From Flavobacteriales bacterium UBA2104 (GTDB taxonomy: Bacteria; Bacteroidota; Bacteroidia; Flavobacteriales_D; Crocinitomicaceae): a DNA stretch of 64,000 nt. The stretch is from positions 9,317 to 73,316 of the forward strand of contig DCYS01000009.1 in the NCBI GenBank assembly GCA_002331485.1, in the 5' to 3' direction. Positions 44,052 to 53,628 of the stretch are shown in pieces (the first letter of the stretch is position 1; each line of letters begins with the position of its first letter). Both the position numbers and the translations under genes were made by a program. The notes beneath the pieces were generated by a model that made no database searches, had not been told where the DNA came from, and saw nothing but the letters and a program-made list of their open reading frames with translations.

Positions 44052-44829
44052 TCCATCCATCTATAAGTCCTGAGAAGTACATTTCTTTACGTTCTTTTTT
44101 TGTTAGTAGAATAAGCAACAGTAAGCCAATATAAGACAGGTATAAAAATGGGTTGAATAAAAAATTTGGGTCGATAAAAAATAGAAGTGTCACACTAACT
44201 ATCAATAAGAACGAACCGATCAATTTACTCCCCATTACACCAACTTGCTGAGGAATAGTTTTCTTCTTTGCATCATCATAAATTAGATCGCGAATATCAA
44301 AAGGTATGGTCGCCGCGAGGATGTATAGAAAAACACTTAAAGCGATGAAAATTGAGGTGCTACTGTAAGTACCATCTCTAAAAACAGGCCACAAAACGCT
44401 TACCCCTGTCCAGACAAAAGCGATCAAATAAATCTTTAAAAACGGAAGATCCCGCAAAGCGTGTTTCGAAACTCCTTTATAAGCGTATAGGAATCCAATG
44501 AGCGTAAAGGAAATCACGATATATATGTCATTGGAAACACCGATCATGAGATACATCAACAGAGCACCTGCTCCCCCTATAAGTGAAAGAATGATCAGTA
44601 AAACTTTATGTTTAACAATCCATAAATGTCTAACCGAATATTCTTGTTTTACATCCTCGAAACGAAGAAGTCGCTGCAAATTATAGATCATGAGTGTTGC
44701 AAACGCCGTACACGTTGAGTAGCTGATCGCATCGGAAAACCCCAAAAAGTTGCTTATTCCAAACGTCAGGAAGCCTACTGCCAAGCTGACTAAAATATTA
44801 CCGTATACGAGGAATCTCAAAAACGACAT
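44008..44829 (-). CDS. UbiA-like prenyltransferase-family membrane protein
   Basis: From the ATG at 44829 the protein has 273 residues and about eight membrane helices. It keeps the second Asp motif of UbiA enzymes (IPFDIRDLIYDDAKKKTIPQ), but in place of the first (NDxxDxxxD) it has NLQRLLRFED. UbiA enzymes join polyprenyl chains to aromatic acceptors for quinones, haem or lipids. The changed first motif, seen also in other Bacteroidota members as far as I recall, suggests a different substrate. The frame extends upstream to 44955, but that part is hydrophilic and Cys-rich and is probably not translated. The gene converges with the GT39-like gene. Confidence 0.75.
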   Translation of the reverse strand: MSFLRFLVYGNILVSLAVGFLTFGISNFLGFSDAISYSTCTAFATLMIYNLQRLLRFEDVKQEYSVRHLWIVKHKVLLIILSLIGGAGALLMYLMIGVSNDIYIVISFTLIGFLYAYKGVSKHALRDLPFLKIYLIAFVWTGVSVLWPVFRDGTYSSTSIFIALSVFLYILAATIPFDIRDLIYDDAKKKTIPQQVGVMGSKLIGSFLLIVSVTLLFFIDPNFLFNPFLYLSYIGLLLLILLTKKERKEMYFSGLIDGWIIFLGLMFAYQAFL

Positions 44830-45020
44830 GCTCAATATTAGACAAAGAAAGAGAATATATTGTTGTGTTTGACAATTTTTCGTTTGGTCAGTAAGTGATT
44901 TAATATGGTTGTATGCAAGACAAATCAAGCATTTAGGAGTCAATTCAAACTCCAAAAATGAGTGACGTTTGTTCAGTAGCTAACAATCAAATAATACTGC
45001 GTTTATATTCTTGAAATAAT

Positions 45021-45050
45021 TTTTGAAGCATAGGAGAAAGCGTATATTTG
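45021..45050 (+). promoter_or_regulatory. Promoter of gcvP
   Basis: TTTTG (45021-45025) as -33 and TATATTTG (45043-45050) as an exact -7 box, with a 17-base spacer, slightly shorter than the usual 19. The gcvP ATG at 45075 lies 24 bases further downstream. The rest of the 245-base gap before it (from 44830) shows nothing else I recognise. Confidence 0.55.
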
Positions 45051-45074
45051 TAGTCTCAATTTAAAGCGATAGTG

Positions 45075-47963
45075 ATGGGTGCATTTTCAAAGCGGCATAT
45101 TGGTCCTTCAACGACTGAGAAAGAGGAAATGTTGAAGGCAATTGGAGTTGATTCTGTTAATGAACTAATGGATCTTACCGTTCCTGAAGGGATTCGACTT
45201 CAAAATGAATTGGATATAAGTACGGCTTTAACCGAGAAACAGTATTTGGACCATATTGGTGGCCTGGCTATCCAAAACAAAGTGTTCAAGTCCTATATTG
45301 GACTAGGTTATAGCGAAACCAACGTTCCTCCTGTGATCCAACGAAATGTATTGGAAAATCCAGGATGGTATACAGCTTATACACCTTATCAAGCGGAAAT
45401 CGCTCAAGGTCGTCTTGAAGCTTTATTGAATTTCCAGACAATGATCATCGATCTTACTGGATTGGAAATAGCAAACGCATCTTTATTGGATGAGTCTACG
45501 GCAGCAGCTGAAGCAATGATCATGTTCTTCAATGCACGAAAGCGTGCAGATGTAAAAGCAGGAAAAAATAAGTTCTTTATTTCGGAATATTGTTACCCCC
45601 AGACGATTGATGTTATTAAGGGACGCGCGAATCACCTAGGAATAGAATTGATCTTTGGAGATCCTTCTGACTTTGATCTTAATGACGATAAGATCTTTGG
45701 TGCTTTAGTACAGTACCCGGACTCTCTAGGACGTGTTAAAGATTTGAGAGGATTCACCAAGAAACTGTCAGATAATGATGTTAAAGTTGCAGTTGCAGCA
45801 GATATCATGTCTTTAGTGTTACTTGAAGCACCTGGAAAAATGGGTGTTGATGTAGTTTGTGGTTCAACTCAACGATTCGGAGTTCCGATGGGATATGGTG
45901 GACCTCACGCAGCTTATTTTGCTACAAAGGAAGAATATAAAAGACACATACCGGGTAGAATTATCGGGGTTTCCAGAGATAAAGATGACAATGTTGCTTA
46001 CCGAATGGCGCTTCAAACCAGAGAGCAGCACATTAAAAGAGATAAAGCGACTTCAAATATTTGTACAGCTCAGGCCCTTTTGGCTGTAATGGCTGGAATG
46101 TATGGTGTTTATCATGGTCCAGAAGGATTGCGAGAAATAGCTCAGAACATTCACAACCAAACTGCAACGATTCATAAGTCAATTGAGAAAGCAGGGTACA
46201 AGATCCTTCACAATGACTATTTTGACACGATCTATGTTCAAACTCCAGATAATATCAACTGTGAAGAGCTGAGAAAAGTATGTGAGGAACATCATATTAA
46301 TTTGAGATATGTCGATGAAAACACATTCACGATCAGTGTTGGAGAGCGCACAAATAACGATGAGGTGAAAGGACTTGTTGGCGTTCTTGAATTGGCGGCT
46401 CACCAGAAGTCTAAGGAAGTAAAGTTTATTTCCTCTGAAGTAAATCAAGAATTAGCTAGAAAAACGGATATACTAACTCATGAGGTATTCAATAAGTATC
46501 ATTCGGAGACGAAAATGATGCGTTATCTCAAAAAGTTAGAGAATAAAGACCTCTCACTTGTTCATTCCATGATTCCATTGGGCTCATGTACAATGAAGTT
46601 GAATGCTGCCGCTCAGTTAATGCCGATTACTTGGCCAGAGTTTGCTAATATTCACCCATTTGCGCCAGTTAGTCAGGCAAGAGGATATCACACGATGTTC
46701 AAGGAGCTTGAGAAAGATCTTTGTGAGATCACAGGATTCCATTCAGTATCGCTACAACCAAATTCAGGTGCACAGGGTGAATACGCGGGTCTTATGGTAA
46801 TCAAAGCATACCACGAAGCTAATGGAAATCCAGAAAGAAATATTTGTATTATCCCATCTTCTGCACACGGTACTAACCCTGCATCAGCAGTTATGGCAGG
46901 ATTTAAAGTGGTTGTAACGAAGTGTGATAATCACGGGAACATAGATATCGACGATCTTAAGGAGAAAGTTGAAAAACATAGGGAGAATCTTGGCGCTTTG
47001 ATGGTAACATACCCTTCAACACATGGGGTTTATGAGCCAGGAATCAAAGAAGTAACAAAGATCGTTCACGACAACGGAGGTCAGGTTTATATGGATGGTG
47101 CTAACATGAATGCACAGGTTGGTTTAACCAATCCTGGAAATATTGGGGCTGATGTTTGTCACTTAAACCTTCACAAAACATTTGCTATTCCTCACGGTGG
47201 TGGCGGACCTGGAATGGGGCCGATCGGAGTTGCAGAGCATCTTTCACCTTTCTTACCAGGAAGTGTTGGAATTGAAGGAGTTGGAGGTAAAAATGCCATT
47301 CATGGGATCTCAGGAGCACCTTATGGTAGTGCATTGATCTTATTGATCTCTTATGCTTATATCAAAATGCTTGGTTCGAAAGGATTGAGAGAATCCACAG
47401 AGATGGCTATTGTTAATGCAAATTATATCAAAGCGCGATTGAAAGAGCATTATGGTATTTTGTATTCTGGAATCAATAATACTGTCGCTCACGAAATGAT
47501 CCTGGATTGTCGTTCATTCAAGAAAACAGCGAATATTGAAGTTGCAGACATCGCAAAACGTTTGATCGATTATGGATTCCATTCTCCAACGGTTTCATTC
47601 CCGGTGGCTGGAACTTTGATGATCGAACCAACAGAGTCTGAAGACAAGGAAGAGTTGGATCGTTTCTGTGATGCTATGATCAGCATTAGAAATGAGATCA
47701 AAGAGATCGAAAATGGTTATGCAGATAAGGAGAATAATATTTTGAAGAATGCTCCGCATACTGCAGATTGTATCATCAACAAGAACTGGGAGTATGATTA
47801 TTCCCCTCAGGAGGCCGCTTATCCACTGCCATATTTGGTAAGTAATAAGTTCTGGGTTTCTGTTCGTAGAGTTGATGACGCATTTGGAGATCGTAATCTA
47901 ATGTGTTCTTGTCCAGCTGTATCTTCATACGAAGAGCAGGAAGGCGAGGGTGCTATAGCTTAG
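45075..47963 (+). CDS. gcvP: Glycine dehydrogenase (aminomethyl-transferring), P-protein
   Basis: From the ATG at 45075 the protein has 962 residues, the fused alpha-beta form of P-protein. It binds PLP at Lys701 in NLHKTFAIPHGGGGPG, and glycine decarboxylation motifs such as MIPLGSCTMKLNAAAQ and TYPSTHGVYEPG are present. P-protein decarboxylates glycine and passes the aminomethyl group to lipoyl-H-protein. A GTG start three bases earlier is possible. gcvT and gcvH are not adjacent. The gene has its own promoter and a terminator 20 bases after its stop. Confidence 0.97.
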   Translation: MGAFSKRHIGPSTTEKEEMLKAIGVDSVNELMDLTVPEGIRLQNELDISTALTEKQYLDHIGGLAIQNKVFKSYIGLGYSETNVPPVIQRNVLENPGWYTAYTPYQAEIAQGRLEALLNFQTMIIDLTGLEIANASLLDESTAAAEAMIMFFNARKRADVKAGKNKFFISEYCYPQTIDVIKGRANHLGIELIFGDPSDFDLNDDKIFGALVQYPDSLGRVKDLRGFTKKLSDNDVKVAVAADIMSLVLLEAPGKMGVDVVCGSTQRFGVPMGYGGPHAAYFATKEEYKRHIPGRIIGVSRDKDDNVAYRMALQTREQHIKRDKATSNICTAQALLAVMAGMYGVYHGPEGLREIAQNIHNQTATIHKSIEKAGYKILHNDYFDTIYVQTPDNINCEELRKVCEEHHINLRYVDENTFTISVGERTNNDEVKGLVGVLELAAHQKSKEVKFISSEVNQELARKTDILTHEVFNKYHSETKMMRYLKKLENKDLSLVHSMIPLGSCTMKLNAAAQLMPITWPEFANIHPFAPVSQARGYHTMFKELEKDLCEITGFHSVSLQPNSGAQGEYAGLMVIKAYHEANGNPERNICIIPSSAHGTNPASAVMAGFKVVVTKCDNHGNIDIDDLKEKVEKHRENLGALMVTYPSTHGVYEPGIKEVTKIVHDNGGQVYMDGANMNAQVGLTNPGNIGADVCHLNLHKTFAIPHGGGGPGMGPIGVAEHLSPFLPGSVGIEGVGGKNAIHGISGAPYGSALILLISYAYIKMLGSKGLRESTEMAIVNANYIKARLKEHYGILYSGINNTVAHEMILDCRSFKKTANIEVADIAKRLIDYGFHSPTVSFPVAGTLMIEPTESEDKEELDRFCDAMISIRNEIKEIENGYADKENNILKNAPHTADCIINKNWEYDYSPQEAAYPLPYLVSNKFWVSVRRVDDAFGDRNLMCSCPAVSSYEEQEGEGAIA

Positions 47964-47982
47964 TATATACATTTAAATCGAA

Positions 47983-48013
47983 GGGCGTCAATAATGTTGG
48001 CGCCCTTTTTTTT
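47983..48013 (+). terminator. Rho-independent terminator of gcvP
   Basis: A 9-base stem (GGGCGTCAA with TTGGCGCCC, one wobble) with a 5-base loop is followed by eight Ts. It separates gcvP from the pxpABC operon. Confidence 0.85.
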
Positions 48014-48044
48014 GTGGTCTGAATGAAATAAGTATCTTAAAGGC

Positions 48045-48773
48045 ATGGGTCAGAAGCAAGTAAACATCAATGCAGATCTTGGTGAAGGAGCAGGTCAAGA
48101 TGACAAGTTAATGCCTTTACTTTCAAGTTGTAATATTGCTTGTGGGGGACACACCGGAGACGAGGATTCGATAGCAAAAACGATCGAATTAGCGAAAAGA
48201 TATGATGTTAAGATCGGCGCACATCCATCCTACCCAGATAGAGATCACTTCGGTAGAAAGAGGCCGGAAATCGATGATGAAGCCCTGGAAGATAGTTTAA
48301 CTCAACAACTGGAACGGTTTTATAGGATTGCCAAACAACTGGACGCAGAAGTACATCATGTAAAAGCTCACGGTGCACTCTATAACGATGCAGCAAAGGA
48401 TAAAGCTGTCGCTCAGCTTTTTCTTAATGTGTTGAAAAGGTCTGGAATTAACAATACTATATATACACCCTTTGATTCTTGGTTGCATAAATTACTACCT
48501 GATAATCAGGTAATGTTTGAGGCATTTATAGACAGAGCATATAATGAAGATTTAACGCTCGTTAGTAGGGCTAGTGAAGGTGCTTTACATCAAACACCTG
48601 AGGAAGCATGGCAACAGTTGTACGAAATGTACTTTTTGGAAGAGATCACAACCATATCAGGTGTTAAGACAGCAATTAAGGCCGATACCTTTTGCATACA
48701 TGGTGATCACCCTGAGGCAGTAAATATGTTGCGTTATATTCGAGAACAACTAGCAAAAACTAATCAGAGATGA
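48045..48773 (+). CDS. pxpA: 5-oxoprolinase subunit PxpA
   Basis: This 242-residue protein is the LamB/YcsF family subunit: VNINADLGEGAGQDDKLMP, NIACGGHTGDEDSIAKTI, GAHPSYPDRDHFGR and HHVKAHGALYN are all present. With PxpB and PxpC it hydrolyses 5-oxoproline (pyroglutamate) to glutamate using ATP, removing a damage product of glutamine and glutamate. It starts 31 bases after the gcvP terminator and its stop overlaps pxpB by 4 bases (ATGA). It is the first gene of the pxpABC operon. Confidence 0.96.
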   Translation: MGQKQVNINADLGEGAGQDDKLMPLLSSCNIACGGHTGDEDSIAKTIELAKRYDVKIGAHPSYPDRDHFGRKRPEIDDEALEDSLTQQLERFYRIAKQLDAEVHHVKAHGALYNDAAKDKAVAQLFLNVLKRSGINNTIYTPFDSWLHKLLPDNQVMFEAFIDRAYNEDLTLVSRASEGALHQTPEEAWQQLYEMYFLEEITTISGVKTAIKADTFCIHGDHPEAVNMLRYIREQLAKTNQR

Positions 48774-49513
48774 GAGAGCAGCCTAGTTTTCACAAGTTTG
48801 GTGATGAAGCGGTCCGTTTCTGTTGGCCTGGTGAAATTAGTACAGACCTAAATCAACGGATTCTCTCTTTGGCTGATGAAATACAACGCCAATTTAAGCA
48901 ACAGATTGAGGATGTAACAATTGGCTACAATGAGCTATGTGTTCATTTTCCTACGATTGAAAAAGCTCAAAAATTTGCAGCGGATTATCAGAGTGGTGAA
49001 ATTACGCTTGATCCTAAAAATCAAGAGACAAGTGGAAGTCATTTGTATATTCCGGTTTGCTATGAAGATACTTTTTCACCAGATCTAAAAAGGATCTGTG
49101 AAAGTAAAGGTCTTAATGAAAAGCAACTGATCGATCTTCACACCGCACCTATATACCGTGTGTTTTTTATCGGATTTCTACCTGGTTTCCCTTATTTAGG
49201 AGGTATGCGCGAAGAAATATCAATGCCGCGTTTGGACAAACCTAGAAGACAGGTTCGGGCCGGTTCAGTTGGAATAGCAGGAAACCAAACAGGAATTTAT
49301 CCAACATCGTCTCCTGGTGGATGGAATCTCATTGGTCAAACACCAATACGCTTATTTGATCCGAACGATTCACGCCCAACACTTTTTACATCAGGTGATC
49401 AAATCTCATTTTATCCAATTAAAAGTGGTGAGTTTGAATCATTGAAGAATGAGTTAACGCTTAAAAACACCGTTGAATTAAGGTCTTACTGTATAAACCA
49501 TATGGGATCATGA
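48770..49513 (+). CDS. pxpB: 5-oxoprolinase subunit PxpB (KipI-like)
   Basis: This 247-residue protein is the KipI family subunit with the signatures IGFLPGFPYLGGM, RRQVRAGSVGIAGNQTGIYP and SPGGWNLIGQTP. With PxpC it forms the ATP-dependent kinase-like part of 5-oxoprolinase. It overlaps pxpA by 4 bases and pxpC by 4 (ATGA both times), so the three are translationally coupled. In Bacillus the homologue KipI also inhibits sporulation kinase A, but the operon here points to 5-oxoproline breakdown. Confidence 0.95.
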   Translation: MREQPSFHKFGDEAVRFCWPGEISTDLNQRILSLADEIQRQFKQQIEDVTIGYNELCVHFPTIEKAQKFAADYQSGEITLDPKNQETSGSHLYIPVCYEDTFSPDLKRICESKGLNEKQLIDLHTAPIYRVFFIGFLPGFPYLGGMREEISMPRLDKPRRQVRAGSVGIAGNQTGIYPTSSPGGWNLIGQTPIRLFDPNDSRPTLFTSGDQISFYPIKSGEFESLKNELTLKNTVELRSYCINHMGS

Positions 49514-50352
49514 TCGAAATTAAAAAGGCAGGGCTACACACTTCGGTTCAGGATGAGGGAAGATATTTCTTTCGGTCCAGCGGCATTCCCGTTTCAGGGG
49601 CAATGGATCAGGAAGCTTTTCGATTTGCCAACTTTTTATTGGAGAATGAACTCAACACACCTGTTCTTGAATTTACTCAGATTGGACCAACGCTTTATTT
49701 TCATGCCCGGACATCAGCTGTTTTAACTGGTGCAAAATTTAATACAAAACTTAATGGTCGATCTATTAGGACGTCAACACCATTTGAAATTCCAGCCGAT
49801 AGCATTCTGCAGATCGGAAACGCACAAAAAGGTAATTATGGCTACTTAAGTATTAAAGGAGGGTTTCATGCACATGATGTGCTAGGGAGTGCGAGTTACT
49901 GCCCGTCTATCAATGAAGCAGCCATGTGTAAAGAAGGGAATACATTCGTATATGTTAGATCTCGACAGGTACACGCAACAAAATTTGCCAATGTAAACAC
50001 CTCTAAAATGATTAGTGATCAATCCATTTCTGTTGAACCAGGACCAGAATTTGACGTGCTAAGCCTTGAGCAAAAGAATCAATTAGCAGGAGAATTTACC
50101 ATAAGTCGAAACAGCAGTAGAATGGCGATTCAGTTGGATCATGACTTCGACCTAAAAGCTGATGATATTCTTACTGCTCCTGTTCAGCCGGGAACCGTAC
50201 AGCTCACACCAGGAGGGGATTTGATCGTTTTAATGAGGGATGCCCAAACCACTGGTGGGTATGCTCGAATATTACAACTTTCTCAACGATCTATCAATCG
50301 ATTGGCTCAAGTCAGACCCGGATCATCAATTGAATTAGTTCTAAATAAGTAA
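49510..50352 (+). CDS. pxpC: 5-oxoprolinase subunit PxpC (KipA-like)
   Basis: This 280-residue protein is the KipA family subunit: MIEIKKAGLHTSVQDEGRYF, SGIPVSGAMDQEAFRFAN and TTGGYARILQLSQ are diagnostic. It joins PxpA and PxpB to hydrolyse 5-oxoproline. The start overlaps pxpB by 4 bases. Length is close to typical for the subunit when separate from PxpB. It ends the operon; the next gene starts 64 bases later. Confidence 0.95.
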   Translation: MIEIKKAGLHTSVQDEGRYFFRSSGIPVSGAMDQEAFRFANFLLENELNTPVLEFTQIGPTLYFHARTSAVLTGAKFNTKLNGRSIRTSTPFEIPADSILQIGNAQKGNYGYLSIKGGFHAHDVLGSASYCPSINEAAMCKEGNTFVYVRSRQVHATKFANVNTSKMISDQSISVEPGPEFDVLSLEQKNQLAGEFTISRNSSRMAIQLDHDFDLKADDILTAPVQPGTVQLTPGGDLIVLMRDAQTTGGYARILQLSQRSINRLAQVRPGSSIELVLNK

Positions 50353-50416
50353 TCTGAATAACATTTATTTTTGAGAATATGTACGGTTTGTGTAATTTGC
50401 GTTAATTAATGAACAC

Positions 50417-51517
50417 ATGCTAATGACGTTCTCGAGACATACTATTTTCTTTTTTGTTACACTTGGATTGCTGATCTGTGGTTGTAAAGAAGAGGAAATT
50501 AAGCCGGTGGATGATCCAACAACATCTACTAATGGTGTAGTATTAAGTGAAAGTCATTTTCCTTTTCAGAAACTTTCCGATTATCAGTTTTTTACTGGTG
50601 TACTTTCAGAGCAGACGCCTAATGAAGGTGTTTATCCGTACAAAACAGCAAGTAAGTTATTTACAGATTATGCAAAAAAGAAGCGATTCGTCTATATTCC
50701 AGATGGTGAACAAATGAATTATGTTGCAGATGATGAATTGCTTGATATGCCCGTCGGAACTGCATTGATCAAGACTTTTTATTATGATCAGATGTTGCCC
50801 CAAAATGAGAGCAAGATCCTAGAAACAAGGGTGATGCTAAAAACACAATCTGGATGGGAATTCGCAGAATATGTATGGAACGAAGATCAGGATGAAGCTG
50901 TATTGGAAATGGATGGTATGGATATTCCAATATCATGGGATCAGGAAGGGACGAACATGAACACCGATTATCGCATTCCATCTGAAACGGAGTGTATGAT
51001 CTGTCATAAATTTCAAGATGACCCTATTCCGATAGGTTTAAAACCTCAGAATATAGACCATGACCTTGATTTTGGAGGAGGTCCTGTTAATCAATTGCAA
51101 CATTTCATAAGTGAAGGGATTCTTTCTGACAATGTTCCGGGAAATATCAATGCCGTGGTTGACTATTCGGATGTGAATCAGCCACTTGAAGAGCGCGTTA
51201 GGTCGTATTTGGATATAAATTGTGCACACTGTCACCGAGAAGGAAGTCATTGCTCATACCGACCATTAAGACTATCATACAGCGAGACTGATATTCCTTC
51301 TAACATGGGAGTCTGTGTCGAGCCAGATGAGTTTCTCAACTCAGCATTGACTTACATTATTACTCCGAGCAATACAGAAAGGTCTGTGATGCATTACCGT
51401 TTATCCTCCACGGATCAAAACGAAATGATGCCATTACTCGGAAGGTCGGTAGTTCATAATGAAGGATTACAATTAATAGAAGATTATATTAATTCGCTTA
51501 CTGGAACCTGCGAATAA
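50417..51517 (+). CDS. Diheme cytochrome c-type lipoprotein (SO2930-like)
   Basis: This 366-residue protein has a lipobox (LICGC, Cys23 most likely) and two c-type haem sites (CMICH and CAHCH). Features of the SO2930 group are visible: FPFQKLSDYQFF, GVYPYKTASKLFTDYAKKKR, MPVGTALIKTFYYD and FAEYVWNEDQDEAVLEMDG. The role of the family is not settled; electron transfer at the outer membrane is likely given the haems and the lipid anchor. It starts 64 bases after pxpC and is followed after 11 bases by the type IX-secreted protein, with which it may be cotranscribed. Confidence 0.85.
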   Translation: MLMTFSRHTIFFFVTLGLLICGCKEEEIKPVDDPTTSTNGVVLSESHFPFQKLSDYQFFTGVLSEQTPNEGVYPYKTASKLFTDYAKKKRFVYIPDGEQMNYVADDELLDMPVGTALIKTFYYDQMLPQNESKILETRVMLKTQSGWEFAEYVWNEDQDEAVLEMDGMDIPISWDQEGTNMNTDYRIPSETECMICHKFQDDPIPIGLKPQNIDHDLDFGGGPVNQLQHFISEGILSDNVPGNINAVVDYSDVNQPLEERVRSYLDINCAHCHREGSHCSYRPLRLSYSETDIPSNMGVCVEPDEFLNSALTYIITPSNTERSVMHYRLSSTDQNEMMPLLGRSVVHNEGLQLIEDYINSLTGTCE

Positions 51518-51528
51518 AAATTAAACAC

Positions 51529-53547
51529 ATGAAAAACACACTACTAACAATTGGAATAGGGTTTTTATTAATTGCCCAGACTTATGCTCAAACTACTTGT
51601 GCAACTGCTACGGCAATAACAGCTGGGCAGCATACAGAAGATACATTATTAGGGACGGATGTTCCAGCTCCTGTATGTGCTCAAAATGGAAGCGGGGCAG
51701 ATAATGCTGAATGGTATTCTTACACTCCTACAAACGACTATACGATAAACTTGTCCACAGATCTTACTGTGAATAACGGACTGGACACTCGATTTCATGT
51801 ATATACTGGAACTTGTGGTTCTTTGGTTTGTCATGCTGGAGATGATGATAGTGGTTCAGGGTTTTTGTCTTATGCTTCATTCACAGTTCTAGCAGGTAAC
51901 ACGTATTACATCGCTTTTGATGATCGTTGGTCAGCAAGGGGATTCGGCTTCATTTTGGAAGAGCATCCTTATGTTGAACCAACCACTCCACCGATAACAT
52001 TTACTCCGGGGTCACTACCAACTACAACTTCTGGGGCACATTACGCAGTAGTTGATATGAATGGAGACTTTTTAGACGACGCTGTTACAGTTGATGAGGA
52101 TAAGATCCAAATTAATTATCAAAATGCTGGCGGTGGTTTTTCCTATGCAGAAATTCAACACGATACAGTTGAGTTCATGGCAACATGGAGTCTTGCAGCA
52201 GGGGATTTTGATGGTAACGGATACAATGATCTGCTTTATGGAAATGGAGTGGGAGTTACATTTATGAGGGCGAATAGTACGGGAACTGATTATCAGGAAA
52301 TATCAGGAAGTGAATATGTTTTTTCACAACGTAGTAATTTCATAGATCTGAATAATGATGGTCACCTTGACGCGTTCGTTTGTCATGATGTTGATCCAAA
52401 TGTATATTACATCAATGATGGAAATGGGAACCTACAATATATTCAGGGGGGAATAGGTGATCATCCACAAGGAGGAAACTATGGATCGATCTGGACAGAT
52501 TATGATAATGATGGTGACCAGGATCTATTTATTGCAAAGTGTCGCGGAGGGCAATCGACGGCCAAGATAAACGAACTTTTTAGAAATGATGGAGGAGGTG
52601 TCTTTACGGATGTTTCTGTTCAATCAAACATGAGAGACTCGGTTCAAACCTGGTCGAGTGCATGGAATGACTATGACAATGATGGGTTCATGGATGCACT
52701 TGTTGGAGCGAGCTCAACCACTGATGGCACACATAAATTCATGTACAACAATGGAGACGGGACATTCTCAGACATTACCGCTGGAAGCGGATGGGATGCT
52801 CATGGACAGTATAGCATCGAACATGTTTCTTATGATTTTGATAACGACGGATACACGGATGTGCTTGGCGGCGGTGGCGAGATCATGTTTAATAATGGCG
52901 ATCTCACGTTTTCCCCTGTGGAGTACAACATTAGCAATGGACCAATTGGTGATCTAAATGATGATGGGTTCCTGGATGTTCGAATTGGAAATACGGTTTA
53001 CTACAATGATGGAAATGATAATAACTGGTTAAAAGTCAATGTTCAGGGTACACAATCTAATTTAAATGGAATCGGAGCTCGCGTTGAGATCTATGGAGCA
53101 TGGGGTAAACAAATTCGCGATGTTCGAAGTGGTGTTGGATTTAGATATATGAATTCTCTAAATGCACATTTCGGAATTGGCGAAGCTACGGTCATCGATT
53201 CGATCATGGTGAAATGGCCATCAGGGGTTGAAGATGTTATATACGAACCAGATACAAATACAACGGTGCTTGTTGTAGAGGGAGAGCATACTTTGAATAT
53301 TGCCAATAATGACTTGAATGCATTGCGTATATTCCCTAATCCAGTGAAGGATGTACTAACTGTTGAAGGCTCACTATTGAAGCAAGCAAATTTACTTTAC
53401 ATCACTGACCTCCAGGGCAAGAAGGTTATGAATATTGCTAACGACGCTAACACCATTGATGTTTCTCAACTTCCTGCAGGTGCATATTTGTTTACGGTTA
53501 AAAATAGTGAAGGTAAGACCACGGATCGTAAGTTTATAAAGCAATAA
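51529..53547 (+). CDS. Type IX-secreted FG-GAP/ASPIC-UnbV protein
   Basis: This 672-residue protein has a signal peptide (ending QTYAQ), then a PPC-like domain (about 22-150; EWYSYTPTNDYTINLS, FHVYTGTCGSLVCHAGDDDS). FG-GAP/VCBS-type Ca-binding repeats follow at about 165-500 (VDMNGDFLDDAVTV, DYDNDGDQDLFIAKC, DYDNDGFMDALVG, DFDNDGYTDVLGGG). Next are an ASPIC/UnbV module (NGIGARVEIYGAWGKQIRDV, MVKWPSGVEDVI) and a type A type IX sorting domain at about 595-672 (ALRIFPNPVKDVLTV ... LPAGAYLFTVKN). It is secreted across the outer membrane by T9SS and is probably a beta-propeller adhesin or polymer-binding protein. It follows the diheme lipoprotein gene by 11 bases. Confidence 0.92.
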   Translation: MKNTLLTIGIGFLLIAQTYAQTTCATATAITAGQHTEDTLLGTDVPAPVCAQNGSGADNAEWYSYTPTNDYTINLSTDLTVNNGLDTRFHVYTGTCGSLVCHAGDDDSGSGFLSYASFTVLAGNTYYIAFDDRWSARGFGFILEEHPYVEPTTPPITFTPGSLPTTTSGAHYAVVDMNGDFLDDAVTVDEDKIQINYQNAGGGFSYAEIQHDTVEFMATWSLAAGDFDGNGYNDLLYGNGVGVTFMRANSTGTDYQEISGSEYVFSQRSNFIDLNNDGHLDAFVCHDVDPNVYYINDGNGNLQYIQGGIGDHPQGGNYGSIWTDYDNDGDQDLFIAKCRGGQSTAKINELFRNDGGGVFTDVSVQSNMRDSVQTWSSAWNDYDNDGFMDALVGASSTTDGTHKFMYNNGDGTFSDITAGSGWDAHGQYSIEHVSYDFDNDGYTDVLGGGGEIMFNNGDLTFSPVEYNISNGPIGDLNDDGFLDVRIGNTVYYNDGNDNNWLKVNVQGTQSNLNGIGARVEIYGAWGKQIRDVRSGVGFRYMNSLNAHFGIGEATVIDSIMVKWPSGVEDVIYEPDTNTTVLVVEGEHTLNIANNDLNALRIFPNPVKDVLTVEGSLLKQANLLYITDLQGKKVMNIANDANTIDVSQLPAGAYLFTVKNSEGKTTDRKFIKQ

Positions 53548-53572
53548 GCTTTGTGAATTCCCCCGCACTCTC

Positions 53573-53600
53573 TGCTGGGTCTTCTGATCCAGTATTTACT
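53573..53600. repeat. Degenerate copy of the dispersed REP-like repeat
   Basis: CTGGGTCTTCTGATCCAGTA and the following TTTACTT resemble the first hairpin region of the copies at 54915 and 56786 (GGATC and GATCC arms), with several substitutions. It lies in the 81-base gap between the FG-GAP gene and the fic gene. Confidence 0.35.
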
Positions 53601-53628
53601 TTAAGTATTTTCTTCCTCTCTGAAGGTT

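Noticed and set aside
44830..44955. N-terminal extension of the UbiA-like gene to 44955
   Set aside because: The extra 42 residues are hydrophilic and Cys-rich and lie before the first membrane helix; the ATG at 44829 gives a normal membrane protein.
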